Assembly: GCA_963791885.1 (NCBI GenBank) | Contig: CAWBUL010000004.1 | Coordinates: 1 to 64,000 of the forward strand | Length of the DNA: 64,000 nt | Direction: 5' to 3' | Source of the DNA: CAVSUZ01 sp963791885 | GTDB lineage: Bacteria; Pseudomonadota; Alphaproteobacteria; Acetobacterales; Acetobacteraceae | Part shown: in pieces, positions 24,814 to 33,520 of the stretch | How positions within the stretch are numbered: the stretch's first letter is position 1 | Layout: each line of letters opens with the position of its first letter | Notes under the pieces: generated by a model | Databases searched by the model: none | What the model saw: the letters and a program-made list of their open reading frames with translations, nothing else | What the model was told of the DNA's origin: nothing | Position numbers and translations under genes: made by a program

Positions 24814-25554
24814 CTAGGTTGCATCTCCCCACACGCGGCGGCAAAATGCCGGATACGTTTCACGCATCGCACCGCATACTTCGGTCCTGAGCAAACTGAG
24901 TTCCTGCTCTGATGGCTCGGGAGTTACGGGACACGCGGTGCTGCGGTCGAACGCGAAGCCTGTCGCATCGGAAACGGACTGCACGGTTTCGCCCGGGTGC
25001 ACCGATATCAAACTAAACCGCGCATGCCCGGGGTCAAAGTGGAAGACGCATTTTCCGGTCACCAGCGCCTGGGCGTGGCCTCGGCGGAAGACGCCTGGCG
25101 GAGAGACCCCCGGAGCCGAGACCATATCGACCCGCGGCACGAGCACCCGCCGCGAGTGCTCCTCCCGGAACAGGATCGTGCGCGGCACCATCATGTACAT
25201 GAAAGCTGAGCCGAAACTGCCGGGGAACCTCGCGTCTGTGCCGGGCCACTCGCCGGTGCCGATCAGGTTGATGTTGGCCTGCGCGTCGATCTGGCCCCCG
25301 CCGAGGAAGAACAGGTCAATGCGTCCCTGACCCGTCAGGTCAAACAATTCCCGCGTCCCGGAGGTAAACGGATTGCCAGTCTGCCGGTGCAGCAATGAAA
25401 GACGTACATCGTGCCCGAGCGCCTTGACCAGCCAGCACGCCGCGGCCGGAATTGCGCTAGCGGCGCCCACCGCGATGTGACGGGCCGGTGGCGCTGCGGG
25501 GTCCAGAACCAGCCGCGCGATCGCCGCGGCCATGATTTCCTCCCGAGCGATCAT
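24814..25554 (-). CDS. CoA-transferase, beta subunit-like
   Basis: 246 residues resembling the beta subunit of class I CoA-transferases of the glutaconate/IpdB type (AVGAASAIPAAACWLVKALG; IDLFFLGGGQIDAQANINLI, where the conserved loop is GGGQIDA; FEFD-like HFDPGHARFSLISVHPGETV). Its start overlaps the alpha gene stop in an ATGA arrangement, so subunits are made together. The acyl substrate cannot be read from sequence; the operon also holds a dienelactone hydrolase, suggesting ring-cleavage or carboxylic-acid catabolism. Confidence 0.85.
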   Translation of the reverse strand: MIAREEIMAAAIARLVLDPAAPPARHIAVGAASAIPAAACWLVKALGHDVRLSLLHRQTGNPFTSGTRELFDLTGQGRIDLFFLGGGQIDAQANINLIGTGEWPGTDARFPGSFGSAFMYMMVPRTILFREEHSRRVLVPRVDMVSAPGVSPPGVFRRGHAQALVTGKCVFHFDPGHARFSLISVHPGETVQSVSDATGFAFDRSTACPVTPEPSEQELSLLRTEVCGAMRETYPAFCRRVWGDAT

Positions 25555-26381
25555 TCAGCAGCGGCCGGAATCCGATCCTCGAACACGAATTGCCGAAGAT
25601 AATCGGCAAACCCCTCTGCGGTCCTCGCCAGGCGCGCATACGCCGCGAGATGCGCCGTATCCGCCGGATACTCATCCAGTAACGCAAGCGGCCAAGCCCC
25701 ACGCGGCGCTTCGGCGACGGCCTCCACATACACGCCGGAGATCGTGCCGGGTGCCAGGCGCTCGTCCTCAAGCAGCGATCCGGAATGCATCCGCTCGACC
25801 GTCACCAAGCAGCGCCGAGCCGCGTGCGCCATCGTCGCGAGTTCCAGCCGCCGGCCCACGTACACGTTGCCGTCCGCATCGGCCAGCGCCGCATGGAACG
25901 CGGCAATATCGGGTGATAACGCCGGAAGTAGCACGATCGGATCGCCGGAATCCGCGAATGGGTTGTCGATGACCTTCCAGTCCGGTCGGTGCGCCAGGAT
26001 GTCGCTGCCGATGATCCCGCGCAGCGGCATGAACGGCACACCCTTTTCCGCCGCCTGCAGCATCGTGTGGATCGCCGGGCAGGTGGCGTCCCGCATGATG
26101 ATCGCACTGGAAGCGAGTGCGGCCTGGAATCGCGGAGCGATGCCGCTCTCGCCGATCGACACGCCGGAGCTTTGCACCTCCGCCACGCACCCAGCACCGA
26201 TCAGCAGATCCGTGGCGTAGCCTGAAACCGGCACGCCGAGCAGCTGCAGCCCACGGCGCTCCGCACGAATCAACGCACATGCCAGAGCGCATGGCGACAG
26301 GGAGTTGTCCGGCGGTAACGCCAAAACTGCGCCGTTGGGGACCGCCTCGGCCAAGGCCTGAAGGCCAAGAAAACGTGTCAT
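25551..26381 (-). CDS. CoA-transferase, alpha subunit-like
   Basis: 276 residues from ATG 26381 (MTRFLGLQALAEAVPNGAVL). Matches the alpha subunit of glutaconate-type CoA-transferases: ALIRAERRGLQLLGVPVSGY, GAGCVAEVQSSGVSIGESGI, PLRGIIGSDILAHRPDWKVI and DPIVLLPALSPDIAAFHAAL. Pairs with the beta gene (4-nt overlap). Its start overlaps the stop of a 40-codon ORF, again as ATGA. An alternative start 14 codons upstream is possible but would lie inside that ORF. Confidence 0.85.
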   Translation of the reverse strand: MTRFLGLQALAEAVPNGAVLALPPDNSLSPCALACALIRAERRGLQLLGVPVSGYATDLLIGAGCVAEVQSSGVSIGESGIAPRFQAALASSAIIMRDATCPAIHTMLQAAEKGVPFMPLRGIIGSDILAHRPDWKVIDNPFADSGDPIVLLPALSPDIAAFHAALADADGNVYVGRRLELATMAHAARRCLVTVERMHSGSLLEDERLAPGTISGVYVEAVAEAPRGAWPLALLDEYPADTAHLAAYARLARTAEGFADYLRQFVFEDRIPAAAE

Positions 26382-26500
26382 CGGGGGATCATCCGCACCT
26401 GCCGGGACATGAGCTGGCCGCAAGAATGGCGCTCGGCAAGTACGCGGCGCACGACGGCGATGCGTCGGTCATGCTCCATGCGTGCGAAATGCCGTGCCAT
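26378..26500 (-). CDS. 40-aa basic coupled ORF
   Basis: MARHFARMEHDRRIAVVRRV followed by LAERHSCGQLMSRQVRMIPR. The ATG at 26500 shares its A with the dienelactone hydrolase stop (TGATG) and its stop overlaps the CoA-transferase alpha start (ATGA). The product is very basic, with one Cys and several His. Such a position at both ends suggests either a real coupled peptide or a relay that carries ribosomes from one gene to the next. No homologue is known to me. Confidence 0.4.
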   Translation of the reverse strand: MARHFARMEHDRRIAVVRRVLAERHSCGQLMSRQVRMIPR

Positions 26501-27198
26501 CAACCCAGCGCCTGGACCAGCGCCTCCGCGCTTCGGCCATTGGCGATCGTGGCGGCGCGGCCGTCCCAATGAATGCCGCCCACCCGTGCGAATGCGTGGT
26601 TGGCCTTGGGATAGACATAGCAACGAATGTCTGACCGCCCCTTCAGCGCGGCCACTGTCTTCGCGCGGCCCTCGGGCGGAAAGAATTCATCCTGGTCGGC
26701 GATATGCACCACCAGCGGCTTGCTGATCGTGTTCACCTGATCAAGCAGGTTATCCAGGCCGACCCCGTAATAGGACACATTAATATCGGCATCGGACTGC
26801 TCTGCCATCATGAACGCCAACCGGCCGCCCAGGCAGTAACCCATCGTACCGGCGCGGCCATTAGCGCCCGGCAGCTTGCGTGCGGCCGAAAGTGTGGCCT
26901 TGAGATCTTCGATCCCTTTCACCTGATCAAACCTGTTGAACAAATCAAAGGCTTTCTTCCACTCAGCGTCGGACTTGTCGGTGATGTTCACCCCTGGCTC
27001 CAGCCGCCAGAACAGATCAGGGCACACCGCCAGAAACCCCAGATCGGCCACCCAAGCCGCGATGTCGCGCATGGCCTGATTCACGCCGAAAATTTCTTGG
27101 ATCAACACCACCGCGCCCGCGGGTTTGTCCTTGGGTTCCAGCAAGTAAGCAGAGAAATGGCCGGACCCGTCGCTCGCCTGGATCGTGATTTCTGCCAC
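26500..27198 (-). CDS. dienelactone hydrolase family protein
   Basis: 232-residue alpha/beta hydrolase. Conserved elements are VVLIQEIFGVNQAMRDIAAW near the N-terminus, GRAGTMGYCLGGRLAFMMAE with the nucleophile Cys in GYCLGG, the Asp region HIADQDEFFPPEGR and the His in YVYPKANHAFARVGG. It probably opens a lactone or cleaves an ester in the cytoplasm. It is first in the operon with the CoA-transferase subunits. A second member of this family lies at 42990-43652 in a different context. Confidence 0.9.
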   Translation of the reverse strand: MAEITIQASDGSGHFSAYLLEPKDKPAGAVVLIQEIFGVNQAMRDIAAWVADLGFLAVCPDLFWRLEPGVNITDKSDAEWKKAFDLFNRFDQVKGIEDLKATLSAARKLPGANGRAGTMGYCLGGRLAFMMAEQSDADINVSYYGVGLDNLLDQVNTISKPLVVHIADQDEFFPPEGRAKTVAALKGRSDIRCYVYPKANHAFARVGGIHWDGRAATIANGRSAEALVQALG

Positions 27199-27254
27199 TG
27201 CCTGCGCCTCCGTCGCGTTCGCGTCAGGATAGCTGGTGCCGCCCGAGGCGCAAA

Positions 27255-27752
27255 TTACTGGCCGACGGGGACGCCGCCGCTTGGCGCCTGGCTTTGCGTA
27301 AGGCCGGGCGAGAACTTGCCGATATTCCCAAGAAGCTGCTGGAAGAATCCGGCCTCGGTGCCTGGCGAGGGCGTCGTGCGTCCCACGATCGGCACGTTCA
27401 TCGCGTCCTTCTGGTTGAGGTAGTGCACGTTCTGCAGCACGCCCTGATCATTGAAATCCAGCACGATCACCTGCTGCGCGAGGACTGAATTCGTGCCCGC
27501 AATGGCTGGTTTGGTCATTTCGCTTATGTAATACCAGTCGTTCTGATTGAAGGTTCCTTTGGCCGTAGGAGAGCCCAGAATCGTGCTGGCGTCCGCCTGC
27601 GTTGTCCGTCCGGGAACAACCTTGTTCAGTTCGTCCTGACTGATCTTGTTGCCGCGGACTTCAGCCGGGCGAAGGACCATGGTGCAACTGCTCAAAAGCA
27701 AGAAGCAGCCAAGCAGGGCGAAGCGGCTCAACCGCGCGGAAGGCGAAGTCAT
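27255..27752 (-). CDS. BamE/SmpA-OmlA family outer-membrane lipoprotein
   Basis: 165 residues with a lipoprotein signal (ALLGCFLLLSSC, lipobox Cys about 23). The mature part has the BamE fold pattern: KISQDELNKVVPGRTTQADA, STILGSPTAKGTFNQNDWYY and QQVIVLDFNDQGVLQNVHYL. It should sit at the inner face of the outer membrane in the beta-barrel assembly machinery. The tail (after about 120) is Pro/Gly/Gln rich. Divergent from the bc1 chaperone gene at 27797; this neighbour arrangement is common in Rhodospirillales. Confidence 0.9.
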   Translation of the reverse strand: MTSPSARLSRFALLGCFLLLSSCTMVLRPAEVRGNKISQDELNKVVPGRTTQADASTILGSPTAKGTFNQNDWYYISEMTKPAIAGTNSVLAQQVIVLDFNDQGVLQNVHYLNQKDAMNVPIVGRTTPSPGTEAGFFQQLLGNIGKFSPGLTQSQAPSGGVPVGQ

Positions 27753-27796
27753 GGCGCGCGGTTGTCACGCCAGCCGCGTCCTGTCAATCAGAACCG

Positions 27797-28339
27797 ATGG
27801 CCTTGTCCCGGTCCCTTTTGTCCTTCCGCCGCCAGCCGCACGAACGCGCAGGATTCATGCTCTACAGCGCGGCGGTGAAGGCGGCCCGGGATCCGCATTT
27901 TTTTGGCGTCCTCGGTGTGCCGGACACGTTGGATGGACGATTCGATCTCGTCGCACTGTTCACCGCCCTGGTGATCGAGCGCTTGCGGATGGCCCCGGAT
28001 CCCGGCCCAGCCTTGGCCCAGGCGGTGTTCGACGCCATGTTCAGCGACATGGACGTCACGTTGCGCGAAATGGGAGTGGGCGACCTTTCCGTCGGCAAAA
28101 AGGTGCGCGCGATGTGGGAGGGTTTTCACGGCCGGGCGCTGTCCTATGGGCCGGCGCTCCACGCGGGGGATGTGGCTTCACTGGCCGATGCCCTCGCTCG
28201 CAATGTCTGGCGCGGCAAGCCGCCGAACCCCGAGGCGCCCGCCGCACTGGCCCGCCATGCCCTGCGCGTCCATACCGATCTTTCGGCTCAACCGCTGGAA
28301 TCGCTGGCGCAGGGGCACATTGGCTTCCCCGCTCCATGA
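27797..28339 (+). CDS. ubiquinol-cytochrome c chaperone (CBP3-like)
   Basis: 180-residue member of the CBP3/UPF0174 family, which helps cytochrome b of the bc1 complex to be made and matured. Typical segments are AAVKAARDPHFFGVLGVPDT, GRFDLVALFTALVIERLRM and VFDAMFSDMDVTLREMGVGD with GKKVRAMWEGFHGRALSY. It overlaps the DUF177 gene by 4 nt (ATGA). Its presence argues that the organism assembles a bc1 complex, relevant to the frameshifts in petB and petC. Confidence 0.9.
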   Translation: MALSRSLLSFRRQPHERAGFMLYSAAVKAARDPHFFGVLGVPDTLDGRFDLVALFTALVIERLRMAPDPGPALAQAVFDAMFSDMDVTLREMGVGDLSVGKKVRAMWEGFHGRALSYGPALHAGDVASLADALARNVWRGKPPNPEAPAALARHALRVHTDLSAQPLESLAQGHIGFPAP

Positions 28340-28830
28340 GCAAGCCGGAACTGTTCCGCCCCGTCCGGCTCGACCGGATCGGTCCAGATGAATCGCAGCA
28401 TGAGGTGGTTGCCACGCCGGAGGAATGTGGGGCACTGGCGCGCCGCTTGGACATTCCAACGATCCGGTCGCTGATCTGCCGCTTCGACCTGCGGCGCGGT
28501 CCCGTCCAATCCGTGATCGCGGCCGGTTACCTTCAGGCTTGCGTCACGCGGATCTGCGTGGCGACGCTGGATCCGTTCGAGACGTCCGTGAAGGAGGATT
28601 TCCATCTCCGCTTCGTGCCGGAATCGGCGCTTTCAGAGGTGATCGACCCGGAAGGGGATGACGAAGTCCCCTACAGCGATGAGACGATCGATCTGGGGGA
28701 GGCTGCGGCGCAGCAATTGGCTCTGGCGCTCGATCCCTATCCCCATCGTCCGGGCGCAGAGATACCGGAAACGTCTCTGGAGACGACAGGCCGGCGGCTT
28801 GGAGACGTGGTGAATCTCCGGCGGCATTGA
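28336..28830 (+). CDS. DUF177 / YceD family protein
   Basis: 164 residues starting at ATG 28336 (MSKPELFRPVRLDRIGPDES). The YceD family is linked to 23S rRNA precursor and ribosome metabolism. Family features are RFDLRRGPVQSVIAAGYLQA with a Cys-containing CVTRICVATLDPF and a late acidic VIDPEGDDEVPYSDETIDLG segment. It is coupled to the upstream chaperone gene. The usual downstream partners rpmF and plsX are missing: the gene instead ends directly against the convergent glycosyltransferase at 28831. Confidence 0.88.
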   Translation: MSKPELFRPVRLDRIGPDESQHEVVATPEECGALARRLDIPTIRSLICRFDLRRGPVQSVIAAGYLQACVTRICVATLDPFETSVKEDFHLRFVPESALSEVIDPEGDDEVPYSDETIDLGEAAAQQLALALDPYPHRPGAEIPETSLETTGRRLGDVVNLRRH

Positions 28831-29897
28831 TCACCCCCCGAACAGGGCGGCATAGGCCTGAAACATCGTTTCCTGATCGTAATCCCGCTCGGCTTTCGCA
28901 CGGTTCTGCGCGCCGATATCGCGCCGCAGTGCCGGATCCCGCAAAAGCGTAGTGATCGCAGCCTGCTAATGCCGGTTCGGTGAGTTCGGTCACGAAAGGC
29001 CGGTTGGCACCGGCAAGCATGCTCGCCACATCGCCGACATTCGTCGCGGCAAGGGGCAGGCCGGCGGCCATGGCTTCGATGACGGAGATAGGCATCTGCT
29101 CGGTGTCCGACGACAGCGCGAATATATCGAAGCCCGCCAATGCCGGCGCAGGATCGCCCAGATGGCCAGTGAAATGTACATGCGCCCCGGCGCCGGACTG
29201 GGCGGCTATTTCTTCTAGCGCGGGACGTTGGGTCCCGTCGCCGACGATGACCAATCGGCATTCCGTATTGGCACGCACGGCGGCGAAAGCCCGAATCAAA
29301 CGGCCCAGATTCTTCTCCGGACGCAGCGCGGCAACCGTGCCGATAACCGGCGGGGCATTGGGTCTATCTGGTGTTCCGCCGAAGCGCGACAGGTCGATGC
29401 CGTTCGGGATGTACCGTATGTGCCCAGAGGGAAGGCGCCACACATCCGTTGCGATCCGCTGGAGCGTTCGCGACGGCACGACGATGGTGCTGCGAGAGAG
29501 AACGAACCGCCGCATCAGGACCCGGCGAGGAATTTGAGAAGTCCCGCTCCTCGGGGCCAAAGCCATCCTCGATATGAAGGTGCCGGACGGCGCGCGGCCA
29601 GTTCGCCATCGCCCATTCGACCGATCCCCAGTTATGGGTGATCAGCAGATCGGGTTTCGTGTCCCCGATGAACCGGCGGAACCGCCGGCGGTTGGCCAGT
29701 GTCCGCCCTTTCTCCACCGCGATTTCGGGAAACCGAGCCTCAACCTCCGTCGACAGGCGCTCGCGTGCGCGGGTATCGGCGTCCATGGCGACGATGGCGT
29801 GGCGAAAGCGATCAGCAAACCGGTTGGCGATCGCGGCGTACCGGACCTGCGGGCCGCCCACCGCGAATGTCGCGAAAACCGAGAGAAGCTCAATCAC
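28831..29897 (-). pseudogene. GT4 glycosyltransferase of the EPS locus, two frameshifts
   Basis: Starts at ATG 29897 (MIELLSVFATFAVGGPQVRY), overlapping the upstream gene as ATGA. The N-terminal domain reads to HLHIEDGFGPEERDF, then a change near 29535 moves the frame to QIPRRVLMRRFVLSRSTIVV, YIPNGIDLSRFGG and VIGTVAALRPEKNLGRLIRA. A second change near 28966 moves it again, from VTELTEPALA to AAITTLLRDPALRRDIGAQN, ending AYAALFGG at 28831. All parts are good GT4 sequence including the donor-site region EQMPISVIEAMAAGLPLAAT. Two independent indels in a gene with otherwise good codons suggest sequence error or recent decay. Restored length about 355 residues. Confidence 0.85.
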
Positions 29898-31996
29898 GCA
29901 GCGTGGACGGCGATGGCGCGCGCTTCGAATTCGGCGGGATCCATAACCGGGGTCCAGCCCAGATCACGCTTTGCGTCAGCGCAATCGAATGTGGCGCGCA
30001 TGCCGCGGGACAGCAGATCGCGCAGCGAGGGGAGGGGAGGTGTACGGCCGCCGGCCCGCTTCACGCCCCATTTGCCGAACTCGGCAGCCCACAGCCGCAA
30101 CGGTGATTGCGGATGAAACCGCAACGGGCGATGAGTGGCCTTGCCGAGGGCTGCAATGAATTCGCGCGCGGACGGCCGGACATCGCCGACCAGATTGTAG
30201 CAGTGCCCTTCGATCCCGGGCGCTTCGGCGGCGCCAAGGATGGCCGATGCGACGTCCTCCACCAGCACGAAGGCCAGCGGGTTACGCCCGTCGTTCCAGC
30301 CGATGCAATGCTGGTCGTTGTTGAACAGACCCAGCGCGGAGTGGAATGGCGACGCGCCTTCCCCGACCACGACACCCGGCCGAAGGATCACGACGGGCAG
30401 TTCATGCTCCGCGTGCATTTGCAGCAGCATCTGGTCGCAGACCGCCTTGGCGCGCGCGTAGTCCCCGCGGCTTTCGGAATGCTGGTCAGGTGGCGTAGCG
30501 CCGGTGATCGGGAGTGACTGAGGCCCGAGATAGAGCCCGGCGATCGATCCGACATGGATCAGCCGTTTCGAGCCGGCGGCCAGGCATGCACGGGCGACCG
30601 TCTCGGCCCCGCCCACCATGGCCTCCCGCACTTCCTCCCAGTTCGCACCGCCGCCGCCATGCGCCAGGTTCACCACGGTCGGCACCCCGGCGACCGCACG
30701 GGCCACCGCGCCCGGGTCGCGGATGTCGCCGCGCGTGACGGTCACCAGGGAATGTTGGAATTCATCCGGCAGTCCGGCCACGCTCCGCGCCATGACGCGT
30801 ACGCGCAGGCCGCGCGCGATGCACTGGCGCACCAGATGAGTTCCAATGAAACCGGTTCCGCCGAGAACGGCCAAGTCAGCGCTGTCCTGCGTGCGCATCT
30901 CGTGGTCCGGTGTCGGCGCGGCAGCTTGGCTAGCGGCCGGCAGAGACACCGCCAGGCGTGTGCACAGATGAACAAGATCCGCACCGAACGCACCGCTCAA
31001 TTCCGGCTCCTGTCCGGCATCCAGCGCCGCGTGAAACGCCGCAATACTGCCGCGCATGCTTTGAAAGAATGCGTCGGAGCGGGGTTTTAGCCGAAGCTGC
31101 GACAGGCCGTAATCGCTGATATTGCGCAGGCTCGCGCCGAGGACTGCCGCCGCGGTCTGGGAGCCGGAGACCACGCCGTCCACCACCTCCAGCCACCGTG
31201 TCCGTCCGTGGATAAAGAACCGGTTGGCGAGGATATCCGCGACCGCGACGCCATCGTCGCACGTGACCAGAATCTGCCAGAACGGGAATGCCTGTCCCAC
31301 GGCGAAGCGCAGACTCGCCGGTACGCGTTCCCCCTGCAGCACTGCGTCGATTGTCGGCGTGATGCTCCGCCCGCCCGGCAGCGTCAGAGACTCGCCCGGC
31401 AGAACCTGCATCTCCCCCACAGGGCCCGCCAGCGCCACGATCTGCGATAGCGGGTGCACTGCTTGCTCCAGCAGCAAGTTCAGCGGCGAGGCGAACATCC
31501 AATGGCTGAACTGGCCTGCTGCAATCTGACGGAGCGGGACATTGTAGATGCAGTTCACATGACGCGCAGGTCCAAGTGCGTTCTGCCGCACAGCCGAGAG
31601 CAGCTGCCGGAACGCCGGGTGATGAACGAAGTTCTGGTTCACGCCCAGCGTGACGCCGGCTTCCCGTGCCTGATCAATCAGAGCGGCGGCATCTGCCTCG
31701 GTCGCGGTCAGCGGCTTTTCCAGCAACACCGGCTTTCCAGCGGAGATGAGGCTGGATGCGACGTCAGCATGGCGGTCCGGCGGGACCAGCACGTGTGCGC
31801 AGTCAAGGCGCTCGGCTGCCAGCGCGTCCGTCACAGACGCGAAGACGGGTGCATTGCCGAAGTCGGTTGCCAATGACCGGGCATTCGTCTCCCGCGGATC
31901 GATCACGCAACTGATCGAAACGCCGGGGATGGATTGCAGCGCTTCAGCGTGCACGCGCGCAATGAAGCCCGCGCCGACGAGGCCAACACGTCTCAC
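29894..31996 (-). CDS. fusion of Gfo/Idh/MocA oxidoreductase and NAD-dependent epimerase
   Basis: 700 residues with two Rossmann enzymes in one chain. Residues about 1-330 are a Gfo/Idh/MocA oxidoreductase (VGLVGAGFIARVHAEALQSI; the KP motif in GKPVLLEKPLT). Residues about 375-700 are an SDR epimerase/dehydratase (LAVLGGTGFIGTHLVRQCIA; YARAKAVCDQ with the catalytic Tyr/Lys; VVILRPGVVVGEG). It probably makes a modified nucleotide sugar for the exopolysaccharide. It lies 4 nt after the exosortase and overlaps the glycosyltransferase gene. Similar fusions occur in exosortase-linked EPS loci. Confidence 0.88.
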   Translation of the reverse strand: MRRVGLVGAGFIARVHAEALQSIPGVSISCVIDPRETNARSLATDFGNAPVFASVTDALAAERLDCAHVLVPPDRHADVASSLISAGKPVLLEKPLTATEADAAALIDQAREAGVTLGVNQNFVHHPAFRQLLSAVRQNALGPARHVNCIYNVPLRQIAAGQFSHWMFASPLNLLLEQAVHPLSQIVALAGPVGEMQVLPGESLTLPGGRSITPTIDAVLQGERVPASLRFAVGQAFPFWQILVTCDDGVAVADILANRFFIHGRTRWLEVVDGVVSGSQTAAAVLGASLRNISDYGLSQLRLKPRSDAFFQSMRGSIAAFHAALDAGQEPELSGAFGADLVHLCTRLAVSLPAASQAAAPTPDHEMRTQDSADLAVLGGTGFIGTHLVRQCIARGLRVRVMARSVAGLPDEFQHSLVTVTRGDIRDPGAVARAVAGVPTVVNLAHGGGGANWEEVREAMVGGAETVARACLAAGSKRLIHVGSIAGLYLGPQSLPITGATPPDQHSESRGDYARAKAVCDQMLLQMHAEHELPVVILRPGVVVGEGASPFHSALGLFNNDQHCIGWNDGRNPLAFVLVEDVASAILGAAEAPGIEGHCYNLVGDVRPSAREFIAALGKATHRPLRFHPQSPLRLWAAEFGKWGVKRAGGRTPPLPSLRDLLSRGMRATFDCADAKRDLGWTPVMDPAEFEARAIAVHAA

Positions 31997-32000
31997 GCGA

Positions 32001-33512
32001 TTACTCCGTCGCGGCTGAAAGCCGGGCCATTTCGGCCGGCAGATCCGCCTGCCGCTGCCACCAGGCCTCTACCGCGGATCGCGCCAAGGCGTAGCCTTGT
32101 GGCTCCCCAGACGGATCTGGATTGGGCCTGACGGTGACAATAACAGGCCGGCCCGGGGCACCAAAGATACTCGCCCAGGCCTGATGCAAGCGTAGGTGCC
32201 AGCCCACGCTTGCGGGAGCGCCATTGAGCCACAGCGCAGAGGCGCTGGTGTGCGAATGGTTTTCCGTCTGCACCATGCGGAATGGACCGAGCCTCTTCGT
32301 GCCAATGACGTCGGAGAATCCGGTCTCCGTCAATCGGTTGAGTTCGGTTGCGACCGCGCCTGAGCTCGCGCGGGATGAAAACACCTCGGTGCGCACCAGG
32401 AGCTGTGCGTTGCCGCAATACAAGTATTGTTCCGTGATGACGCCAGGACCCGGTGACGGTGCGACCGTATCGGGCGCGATGCGGTGACACTCCCCGATGC
32501 CGAGCTGCGGCGCAGGTGGGACCGTGGCGGCCGCTGCTTGGTCGAAGGCCAGTCCGGCCAACGGCCCGATCGCTCCGAGAACGACCACCAAAGCCATCGC
32601 CGGCCAGCCTGAATGGGGGGGCGGTAGGTCGAGAGGCTCGGGAATGGCACGGATTGGCGGCTTGTCATCCTCACGGAAGGGCAGCCCCAAAACGACCAGC
32701 AGCAGAATTACAATGGAGAAGAACAGCCATCCGTACAGCACGTGATCAGTTGCCGCGGCCTGCGCACTGCCCAGCAAATAGCCGAGCGAGACGATGCCGA
32801 GCGCGCGGAACCCGTTGGCGATGACGGGAACCACAAGGGAGATCGCAATGAACAGCGCGCGGCGGCGCCACGAACGATAGATCACCAGCGCGTACAGGCA
32901 GCCGAAGGCGACCGCCGCGATCAGGAAGCGCAGACCGGCACATGCTTCGGCGACGTAGAACGTGCCTTGCGGAATCTGTATGGAGAAGCCGTCATTGTAG
33001 TTGGCGATGCCGATAAAATCGAGGCCATGCGTGACGAAGGCCGTGGTGAAATCCTGCAATTGAGGCGTGATGAAACTACCGAATGGCACGAGAAAATAGA
33101 GATAGAGCAGCGGTCCCAACAGCACGCGATAGAGACGCCAGCCGAGAGTGGTCAGGAGCAAAAGCTGGACGAGAGTCATGGCAAGGAGCTGACGACCTTC
33201 CATGACGCCGATGCGGTCGGCAATCAGCCACACGAAACTGACGGGGAGCGCGAGCAACGCTGGTGCCAGCCAGGGACGGGGAACCATCCCGATGAGTGCA
33301 CTCCGCCGCTCCCAGATGAGGTAGCCGACCAATGGAATAATGATAAAACAGTGATTATAGGCCGGGTTGCCGAGCGCCACGTTAATCGCGGCGCCGATTT
33401 CCACCCGGAACAGCAGGCCAAGAATGATCAGCCCGAGGCCGAGCGGCATCAGGGCGCGTGCCACCGCCGGTGCAACCAGGGGTGGGCGAGGGGTGGCGAG
33501 GACTTGGCTCAT
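32001..33512 (-). CDS. exosortase A fused to EpsI domain
   Basis: Integral-membrane cysteine transpeptidase that sorts PEP-CTERM proteins and is tied to EPS export. Start at ATG 33512 (MSQVLATPRPPLVAPAVARA), 503 residues. About eight membrane segments lie in residues 18-285, with C191 in AEACAGLRFL, R236 in ANGFRALGI and H257 in ATDHVLYGW as the exosortase catalytic residues. Residues about 310-500 form a periplasmic EpsI domain (RMVQTENHSHTSASALWLNG). XrtA-EpsI fusion is common for the EPS-associated XrtA type. I see no PEP-CTERM substrate in the window. Confidence 0.93.
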   Translation of the reverse strand: MSQVLATPRPPLVAPAVARALMPLGLGLIILGLLFRVEIGAAINVALGNPAYNHCFIIIPLVGYLIWERRSALIGMVPRPWLAPALLALPVSFVWLIADRIGVMEGRQLLAMTLVQLLLLTTLGWRLYRVLLGPLLYLYFLVPFGSFITPQLQDFTTAFVTHGLDFIGIANYNDGFSIQIPQGTFYVAEACAGLRFLIAAVAFGCLYALVIYRSWRRRALFIAISLVVPVIANGFRALGIVSLGYLLGSAQAAATDHVLYGWLFFSIVILLLVVLGLPFREDDKPPIRAIPEPLDLPPPHSGWPAMALVVVLGAIGPLAGLAFDQAAAATVPPAPQLGIGECHRIAPDTVAPSPGPGVITEQYLYCGNAQLLVRTEVFSSRASSGAVATELNRLTETGFSDVIGTKRLGPFRMVQTENHSHTSASALWLNGAPASVGWHLRLHQAWASIFGAPGRPVIVTVRPNPDPSGEPQGYALARSAVEAWWQRQADLPAEMARLSAATE

Positions 33513-33520
33513 CTGCGCGC

